Shown: piece after piece, positions 58,209 to 64,000 of the stretch
How the letters are laid out: the number at the start of each line of letters is the position of its first letter
Position numbering within the stretch: position 1 is the stretch's first letter
From: Chryseobacterium indologenes
Lineage (GTDB): Bacteria > Bacteroidota > Bacteroidia > Flavobacteriales > Weeksellaceae
Assembly (NCBI GenBank): GCA_016025055.1
Contig: CP065590.1
Span: 2,666,001 to 2,730,000 of the forward strand
Length of the DNA: 64,000 bases
Direction of reading: 5' to 3'
Made by a program: the position numbers and the translations under genes
The notes under the pieces: model-generated
Seen by the model: only the letters and a program-made list of their open reading frames with translations
Databases searched by the model: none
What the model was told of the DNA's origin: nothing

Positions 58209-60443
58209 ATGAAAATTAAACAATTGTTTTACCTGGGTATATTGATAATATCCATTTCCTTTGGGAAAGCACAGGATTTTTTTACACCTATCAATGAAAG
58301 GTCCATTAAAACAGACTCTAAAAACAGAACCGTGCAACCTGAGAAGTTCCTTACTTACCAATTGGATGTTGCGGCCATGAAAAGCTACTTTGCCTCAGTT
58401 CCCGAATTAAGGGATGATCAGCTTAAAAATAATGCTCCCATTATCATTCTGCCAATGCCTGATGGTACAAAAGCAAAATTTAAGATTTGGAAATCCTCCG
58501 TAATGGCTCCGGAACTCGCAGCGAAATTTCCTCAAATAATTACATTGACCGGGCAAGGCGTTGATGACCCTTATGCTACGATAAAACTGGATTTTACAGA
58601 ACTGGGTTTTCATGCTCAGATAAAATCGGTGGTATCAGGAGATAATTATATTGATCCCTATTCCAAAACAGATAACAGCAATTATGTTATCTATAAGAAA
58701 AGTGATGTAACGGACAAAAGCCAGAGAGTCTGCGGAACAAAGGATGAAGATGCTCTATTACAAAAAAAAAACGTACTAAAGTCCGTTACCCCAAGCGTAG
58801 GAACTCAAATTAGAGTTTTTCGTTTTGCCATAGCTTGTACCGGCGAATATGCAATTGCAGCGACAGGATCACCTTCACCCACTGTGGCTCAGACCTTATC
58901 AGCTATTGTAACCACTGTAAACAGAGTAAATGGAGTGTATGAGCAGGAAGTCGCTGTAAGGTTGGTTTTAATACCCAATGAAACGAGCATTATTTTTACA
59001 AATCCTAATACAGATCCTTTTAATGGGAATAATGATGCCTATACATTAATTGATGAAAGCCAGGCTCAGATTGATGCTATCATAGGAACGGCAAATTATG
59101 ACATCGGACATACATTTAGTACAGGCGGCGGCGGATTAGCCAGTTACGGTATATGTGACCCACAGTATAAAGCAAGTGGAATTACCGGTTCACCTAACCC
59201 TGTAGGTGATCCTTATGATATTGATTATGTAGCTCATGAAGTAGGACATCAGTTTTGGGGACCCCATACTTTTAATGCAACAACAGGAAGTTGTGGCGGT
59301 GGCAATCGAAGCAACTCTAATGCTGTAGAACCTGGTAGCGGGATTACCATTATGGCTTATGCCGGGATTTGCGGAGCTACAAATAATTTGGCTGCTAACA
59401 GTATTCCTATTTTTCATACCCGTTCATTTCAGTCTATCACGAGTGCAGTTCAGTCTGCATCATGTTTTGTAACTAATCCTGTGGCCAATACCGCTCCTGT
59501 GGTGAATGCAGGAAATAATTATACCATCCCTAAAAGCACACCGTTTAAGTTGACAGGTTCTGCAACAGATGCTGAAAACAATACGCTTACGTATTGCTGG
59601 GAACAAAACGATAATGGCCCTGCAGGAAACTGGAATGTTGCTACAGGAAATGCAGCGATATTCAGATCATTCATGCCTGTCACTGTACCCTACAGATATT
59701 TCCCTAAACTGTCTGATATCATCAATAACACAACCTCTAAAGGTGAGATTCTGCCATCCTACGCAAGAAATATGGAGTTCAGACTAACGGTCAGAGATAA
59801 TAATCCCGGGTGTGCCGGTGTTGCAAACGATGACGCCATTATTACTGTAGACGGAGCTTCAGGCCCATTTAAAGTAACTGCTCCTGCTTCAGCGGTAGCA
59901 TGGGCAGGGAATTCTTCTCAAACCATAACATGGGACGTAGCCAACACAACTGCAGCCCCTGTCAGCTGTGCTAATGTAAGTATTCTGCTTTCAACAGATG
60001 GTGGCCTTACTTACCCTACAATCCTTGTGGCTTCCACACCCAATGATGGCTCTGAGGCAGTTACGATCCCGGATATAAGCACTACACAAGCCAGAATCAT
60101 GGTGGCAGGAGAAGGAAATGTATTTTTTAATATTAACCCTGTTAATTTTACCATCAACAGAGCATCATTAGCCGTAAGCGAAGTAAACGGAAATAAAGAT
60201 GTATTTGTAGTATATCCTAATCCAAGCAAAGGAATTTTGAATATCAGATTTGCCCAGTCAAATGAGGTGTATGATATTGCTGTATATGATGTGAGTGGAA
60301 GATTAGTGTTCAGCAGGCAGGATAATAAACCGGCCCATGATAAAACCGGAACATTCAACTTAGCCGACTTAATCAATGGCGATTATATGGTTAAAATCAA
60401 ATCAAAAAACATTGATAAAACGGTAAAATGGATCAAAGAATAA
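58209..60443 (+). CDS. Secreted metzincin zinc protease with T9SS sorting domain
   Basis: 744 residues from MKIKQLFYLGILII. Signal peptide, propeptide (about 25-200), then a reprolysin-like catalytic domain with HEVGHQFWGPH (two zinc His, catalytic Glu, third His) and the Met-turn ITIMAYAGIC. Fibronectin-like domains and a C-terminal T9SS type A domain (VYPNPSKGILNIRF to TVKWIKE) follow. It should be exported through T9SS, for which gldN is present at the left edge. Confidence 0.92.
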   Translation: MKIKQLFYLGILIISISFGKAQDFFTPINERSIKTDSKNRTVQPEKFLTYQLDVAAMKSYFASVPELRDDQLKNNAPIIILPMPDGTKAKFKIWKSSVMAPELAAKFPQIITLTGQGVDDPYATIKLDFTELGFHAQIKSVVSGDNYIDPYSKTDNSNYVIYKKSDVTDKSQRVCGTKDEDALLQKKNVLKSVTPSVGTQIRVFRFAIACTGEYAIAATGSPSPTVAQTLSAIVTTVNRVNGVYEQEVAVRLVLIPNETSIIFTNPNTDPFNGNNDAYTLIDESQAQIDAIIGTANYDIGHTFSTGGGGLASYGICDPQYKASGITGSPNPVGDPYDIDYVAHEVGHQFWGPHTFNATTGSCGGGNRSNSNAVEPGSGITIMAYAGICGATNNLAANSIPIFHTRSFQSITSAVQSASCFVTNPVANTAPVVNAGNNYTIPKSTPFKLTGSATDAENNTLTYCWEQNDNGPAGNWNVATGNAAIFRSFMPVTVPYRYFPKLSDIINNTTSKGEILPSYARNMEFRLTVRDNNPGCAGVANDDAIITVDGASGPFKVTAPASAVAWAGNSSQTITWDVANTTAAPVSCANVSILLSTDGGLTYPTILVASTPNDGSEAVTIPDISTTQARIMVAGEGNVFFNINPVNFTINRASLAVSEVNGNKDVFVVYPNPSKGILNIRFAQSNEVYDIAVYDVSGRLVFSRQDNKPAHDKTGTFNLADLINGDYMVKIKSKNIDKTVKWIKE

Positions 60444-60471
60444 ACATGATCTAAAATCATCACTTGATAAA

Positions 60472-60504
60472 AAAGGCTGTTTTCATTGGTTGAAAACAGC
60501 CTTT
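60472..60504. terminator. Bidirectional intrinsic terminator
   Basis: aaaggctgttttca / tgaaaacagccttt 14-bp stem between convergent genes. Confidence 0.92.
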
Positions 60505-60532
60505 TAAATTTTATGCTAAAGCTTATGAGCGG

Positions 60533-62092
60533 TTAGACAACCTTTAAGTATTGTTTGTCTTTTACCAGCCATAATCCGAAGAACGTCAATAACCCGTTCA
60601 GGATGATCAGTTCTACCCCGATACGATAATCTGTGTAGGCTGTCACGGTAAAATTAATCAGGTAAGTGACAACCGGAGCTAAAATAGTGACCATCAGAAT
60701 AGAATACTTTTTTGAAATTTTGAATTTGGTGAAAATCCCGAAAGCAAAAAGACCCAGCAGCGGACCATATGTATAGCCGGCAATTTCCATGATCAGATAA
60801 ACAATTGATTTATCATTTAATGCTTTGAAAACCATAATCAGAATAAAGAAGACTACGGTAAAAGTTAAATGTACTTTCATACGAAGGCGTTTCTTTTCTT
60901 TTTCAGTTTTGGTTTTGTCTTCATTGAGGTTTAGCAAATCTACACAGTATGAGCTTGTAACAGCTGTCAGTGCACCATCTGCAGAAGGAAACAATGCGGA
61001 AATCAACCCGATAATGAAGATGACTGAAATAGCCATTGGAAAATAGCCTTGAAGGGAAAGGGCAGGGAAGAGGTCATCTCCCATAATGTTTTTTATGTTT
61101 CCCGAAGCATCTTTAAATCCGAAGATATTCGTCACCGTATCTCCATTGATCGTTCCGTAATCAGCTCCGTGCTGTAAGGCAAAAAGGTAAAGTAATCCTC
61201 CTAAAAATAGGAAAGCAAGATTCACAATAAGAAGAGTTCCTGCAAAGGTCAGCATGTTCTTTTTTGAATTTGTAAGATTATCTACAGAAATATTTTTCTG
61301 CATCATTTCCTGGTCCAGCCCGGTCATAGAAATGGTGATAAAAATTCCGCCTAATATGGTTTTGAGGAAAAATGTTTTCGAATTAGGATCGAAATTAATA
61401 AAGTGAGTATAGTTTTTCTGTTCTAAAATGGTGTACGCTTCGCCAAAAGATAAGTTAAGATTAGACAGAATATAAATGATACATCCCACCAGACTGATAA
61501 TCATAAAAGACGTCTGCAGAGTATCTGTAATGACAATCGTCTTTACACCACCTTCAAACGTATAGAGAAGAACCATCAGCAAAAGCACAAGGGACGTTGC
61601 CCAAAAAGGAACTCCCAAACCTTCAAGCAGGAAAATCTGTAATACATTGACAACCAGGTATAATCTCGCTGTAGCGCCGATTGCCCTTGAAATAATAAAG
61701 AATATAGAACCGATTTTATGAGCTTCCACATTAAATCTCTTTCCCAGATAGGTATAAATGGAAGTCAGATTCATCTTGTAATACAGAGGAAGTAATATCG
61801 CTGCCACGATAAAATAACCGATGAAAAAGCCGATTACCATCATGTAATACTCAAAACCTCCGTAAATGTATTCTGAACCGGTCATCTTGCCGACCGTTCC
61901 GGGTACTGAAATAAAAGTGACGCCACTTAAGCTGGTTCCTATCATTCCAAATGCTACAAGCCACCATTTACTTTTTTTGTTTCCGATAAAGAATGACTGA
62001 TTGTCGGAATTTCGGCTTGTAAAATAAGAGATTACCAAAAGACCTACAAAATAGACAAAGACAAATAGCAAAAGGATAGTTCCTGGATTCAT
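60533..62092 (-). CDS. Sodium/solute symporter (SSS family)
   Basis: 519 residues with about thirteen membrane helices. MIGTSLSGVTFISVPG near helix 1 and ITISMTGLDQEMMQKNIS and ISALFPSADGALTAVTSSY later are sodium-site features of the SSS family. Substrate not predictable (sugar, sialic acid or amino acid type). It has a TATATTTG promoter box upstream. Confidence 0.9.
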   Translation of the reverse strand: MNPGTILLLFVFVYFVGLLVISYFTSRNSDNQSFFIGNKKSKWWLVAFGMIGTSLSGVTFISVPGTVGKMTGSEYIYGGFEYYMMVIGFFIGYFIVAAILLPLYYKMNLTSIYTYLGKRFNVEAHKIGSIFFIISRAIGATARLYLVVNVLQIFLLEGLGVPFWATSLVLLLMVLLYTFEGGVKTIVITDTLQTSFMIISLVGCIIYILSNLNLSFGEAYTILEQKNYTHFINFDPNSKTFFLKTILGGIFITISMTGLDQEMMQKNISVDNLTNSKKNMLTFAGTLLIVNLAFLFLGGLLYLFALQHGADYGTINGDTVTNIFGFKDASGNIKNIMGDDLFPALSLQGYFPMAISVIFIIGLISALFPSADGALTAVTSSYCVDLLNLNEDKTKTEKEKKRLRMKVHLTFTVVFFILIMVFKALNDKSIVYLIMEIAGYTYGPLLGLFAFGIFTKFKISKKYSILMVTILAPVVTYLINFTVTAYTDYRIGVELIILNGLLTFFGLWLVKDKQYLKVV

Positions 62093-62112
62093 TCTTAATT
62101 TTTAAATTTTAG

Positions 62113-62120
62113 CAAATATA
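62113..62120 (-). promoter_or_regulatory. -7 promoter box of the symporter gene
   Basis: TATATTTG on the minus strand fits TAnnTTTG. Confidence 0.5.
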
Positions 62121-62188
62121 TAATTTGATAATTTATTTTTTTAAATTTATAGGGTTTATTTCAGTAATAAATAAATTAAATTTTAAAA

Positions 62189-63034
62189 ATGGAGACAGAA
62201 AAATTAGGATTTATAGGGTTGGGAAGTATGGGACATCCCATGGCTAAGAACTTGGAAAAGGCCGGTTTTTCCCTGGGTGTTTATAACAGAACTGCTGAAA
62301 AGGCTGAGGCATTTAAAAATCGGTCGATAGTGTATACAAGTGTTCGGGAACTGGTGGAAAATTCTGATATTATTTTTACAATGTTAACCAATGACGCGGC
62401 AGTACGAGCAGTGTACGAAGAAATTCTTTCTGTGGATATTCGTGGTAAACTGTTAATAGACATGAGTACCGTTTCTCCTGAAATCAGTAAAGATATCGCT
62501 TCAGCAGTTAAAATAAAAGAAGCCGGCTTTATTGATGCTCCTGTAGCCGGAAGCACCAAACCGGCAGCTGAAGGAACATTAATTATTATGGCCGGAGGAG
62601 ATGAAAGAGATGTTTTACGGGCCGAACCTTATTTACAAAAACTGGGAAAAGCAGTTAAGCATCTGGGCGAAAACGGGAAAGGTATTGCCGCAAAATTATC
62701 TGTGAATTATTTTATTTCCGCATTATATCAGGGGCTTGCTGAAACGATCTTATTTTCAGACAAATTAGGGATCGAACGAAAAGATATGCTGGAAATTATT
62801 AATGAAAGTGCAAGTGGAAGCGGTGCCACCAAGGTAAAAACGCCATTGTTACTTAGTGATGATTATGAGCCTTCATTTGCCCTGGACCTCATGCTGAAAG
62901 ATATTCTTCTGGCCAAAAATGCAGGAGCCGATTATCCTTTGTCAAAAACCTTAAGCGAAACGTACCAGGCTGCTCATGATGCAGGATTTGGGGAAGATGA
63001 TGTGATAGGCATTATCAATTATTTGAAACAGTAA
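62189..63034 (+). CDS. NAD(P)-dependent beta-hydroxyacid dehydrogenase
   Basis: 281 residues. Rossmann motif LGFIGLGSMGHPMAKNLEKA, substrate motif DAPVAGSTKPAAEGTLIIM and the catalytic Lys in GKGIAAKLSVNYFISAL define the 3-hydroxyisobutyrate / tartronate-semialdehyde reductase / GLYR family. Exact substrate unknown. Divergent from the symporter gene. Confidence 0.9.
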   Translation: METEKLGFIGLGSMGHPMAKNLEKAGFSLGVYNRTAEKAEAFKNRSIVYTSVRELVENSDIIFTMLTNDAAVRAVYEEILSVDIRGKLLIDMSTVSPEISKDIASAVKIKEAGFIDAPVAGSTKPAAEGTLIIMAGGDERDVLRAEPYLQKLGKAVKHLGENGKGIAAKLSVNYFISALYQGLAETILFSDKLGIERKDMLEIINESASGSGATKVKTPLLLSDDYEPSFALDLMLKDILLAKNAGADYPLSKTLSETYQAAHDAGFGEDDVIGIINYLKQ

Positions 63035-63088
63035 ATAGGAAGCAGGTACACAAAACAAACATTGTCAAAGTATTTGTGAGTAAAAATA

Positions 63089-63121
63089 AAACCCTTTCGT
63101 AGATGTACTATGAAAGGGTTT
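63089..63121. terminator. Bidirectional intrinsic terminator
   Basis: aaaccctttc / gaaagggttt stem between convergent genes. Confidence 0.85.
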
Positions 63122-63142
63122 ATTGTAGGGTGAAAACAGTGA

Positions 63143-63430
63143 CTAATTCACTAAAACATCCTGAAGTTCAGGACTTTTTTGGAAACTTGCCTTCGCAAAA
63201 GGACAAAGAGGAATGATTTTTTTTCCATTCTTTCGGGCAAAATCTACAGCAGTTAAAAGCATTTCCTTGCCTACACCTTTTCCGTTGTAAGCTTCTTCCA
63301 CTTCAGTGTGGTCGATGATAAATCTTTCTTCTCCGGCCCAGGTGTAGGTCATCATTCCTGCGCGTCTTCCATCTATGAAAGCTTCAAAACTTCCGTGTTT
63401 TTCGTCGTTGTTTTGTTTTACTTCGATCAT
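63143..63430 (-). CDS. Small GNAT-like acetyltransferase (YjdJ type)
   Basis: 95 residues. VEEAYNGKGVGKEMLLTAV is the acetyl-CoA pyrophosphate loop; the small size and ending LCPFAKASFQKSPE match the YjdJ-like GNAT group. Last gene of a three-gene minus-strand operon; only 1 nt separates it from the OsmC gene. In E. coli yjdJ is next to yjdI, as here in spirit. Confidence 0.85.
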   Translation of the reverse strand: MIEVKQNNDEKHGSFEAFIDGRRAGMMTYTWAGEERFIIDHTEVEEAYNGKGVGKEMLLTAVDFARKNGKKIIPLCPFAKASFQKSPELQDVLVN

Positions 63431-63431
63431 G

Positions 63432-63827
63432 TTATGAGAATTTTGTTAGTATTTCTATGTCGTTAGTTAATATTTTATGAACAGGGCAGGCGTCAGCAAT
63501 GGTATGCAGTCTTTTCAACTGCTCTTCATCCAGAATACCTTCGAAGCTGATATCTCTTCTGAAGATGGCTCGTTTGGTCAGCGGAAAATTTTCGAGTTCT
63601 ACCTCTACATTAATATTTTCCACATCCCACTCCTTTCTTTCAATATACATTCTCAATGTTGCTGCTGTACAACTTGCCAGAGAGGTAGCGAGAATTTCCA
63701 AGGGATTAAAGCCTTTGTTTTGACCGCCTTTATCAATAGGCTCGTCTGTGATGATTGTATTGTCACCAGCTGTTACCTCTGTATAATATTTTGTTTTTCC
63801 TAAGCTTGCTTTTACCGTTACCGCCAT
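63432..63827 (-). CDS. OsmC/Ohr-family protein
   Basis: 131 residues. The two reactive cysteines are in TSLASCTAATLRMYIE and ADACPVHKILT, as in thiol-dependent peroxidases of the OsmC/YhfA group. It probably handles organic hydroperoxides. The start overlaps the stop of the upstream iron-sulfur gene (TAATG). Confidence 0.88.
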   Translation of the reverse strand: MAVTVKASLGKTKYYTEVTAGDNTIITDEPIDKGGQNKGFNPLEILATSLASCTAATLRMYIERKEWDVENINVEVELENFPLTKRAIFRRDISFEGILDEEQLKRLHTIADACPVHKILTNDIEILTKFS

Positions 63828-64000
63828 TATTGTTTAGTATTGAATTTATAACTTAATGCTCCTGATGGGCATAGATCTATCTGTTTTTTAAGCTCTTCGG
63901 GAGTTGCATTTTCTGCTTTTATCCAAGGCCTGTCTTTAGGATTGTAGACGTTGGGAAGAGTTTTTACGCATATAGCAGAGTGAATACACTTTTTGGGCTG
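63827..64000 (-). CDS. Divergent 4Fe-4S mono-cluster protein (YjdI type), partial
   Basis: 57 residues visible; the gene enters from the right edge. KCIHSAICVKTLPNVYNPKD and LCPSGALSYKF carry the cysteines of the divergent 4Fe-4S domain; the segment RPWIKAENATPEELKK lies between. It is the upstream gene of the operon with osmC and the GNAT gene. Confidence 0.88.
   Translation of the reverse strand, partial: QPKKCIHSAICVKTLPNVYNPKDRPWIKAENATPEELKKQIDLCPSGALSYKFNTKQ

Overview
This window comes from a low-GC member of the Bacteroidota, most likely a Chryseobacterium-like flavobacterium. The evidence is a gldN-type type IX secretion gene at the left edge, C-terminal T9SS sorting domains, GLPGLI and META-domain secreted proteins, TAnnTTTG-type promoter boxes and the general lack of Shine-Dalgarno sequences. 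No rRNA, phage, transposase or integrase gene was found. There is one tRNA (Ser-GGA).

Left part (1-10 kb): the end of gldN, an FAD oxidoreductase, a SemiSWEET sugar transporter, two small lipoproteins and a three-gene RND efflux operon (adaptor, pump, outer-membrane channel).

Central part (10.4-35.8 kb): a large polymorphic-toxin locus. A T9SS-sorted propeller-like protein is followed by a first YD-repeat protein, an Avd/IVP-like four-helix-bundle protein and one full-length Sec-signal RHS protein with its toxin tip and lipoprotein immunity gene. Behind it lies a tandem array of eight displaced RHS C-terminal cassettes plus two decayed ones. Each cassette normally holds a piece of the RHS core, a linker, a toxin tip, an immunity gene, a REP-like palindrome, an intrinsic terminator and a conserved junction element. 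The junction element (ten copies) is a stub of RHS coding sequence followed by an inserted ~50-nt double hairpin that the full-length gene lacks. Recognisable tips include three ADP-ribosyltransferase-like toxins, one barnase-like RNase paired with a barstar-like immunity protein, and two glycine-rich or hydrophobic membrane-active tips paired with multi-spanning membrane immunity proteins. The full-length tip and cassettes 1-2 carry unrecognised tips with lipoprotein immunity. I read the array as a silent reservoir of toxin/immunity tips; this is an inference.

Right part (35.8-64 kb): ordinary housekeeping and accessory genes. They are methionine aminopeptidase, M20 peptidase, tRNA-Ser, asparaginase, TrmH-like and RsmE methyltransferases, TsaD divergent from TamB, an Lrp/AsnC regulator, a two-subunit transketolase with a GLPGLI gene between the halves, a T9SS metzincin protease, a sodium/solute symporter, a beta-hydroxyacid dehydrogenase, and a YjdI / OsmC / YjdJ-like trio at the right edge.

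Eleven genes or gene pairs are broken by a single-base indel, nearly all in short A/T runs. Restoring one base (two bases, at two sites, in tamB) gives a complete family-length protein in each case. Residual sequencing error is the simplest explanation, so these are annotated as single genes with a frameshift note.
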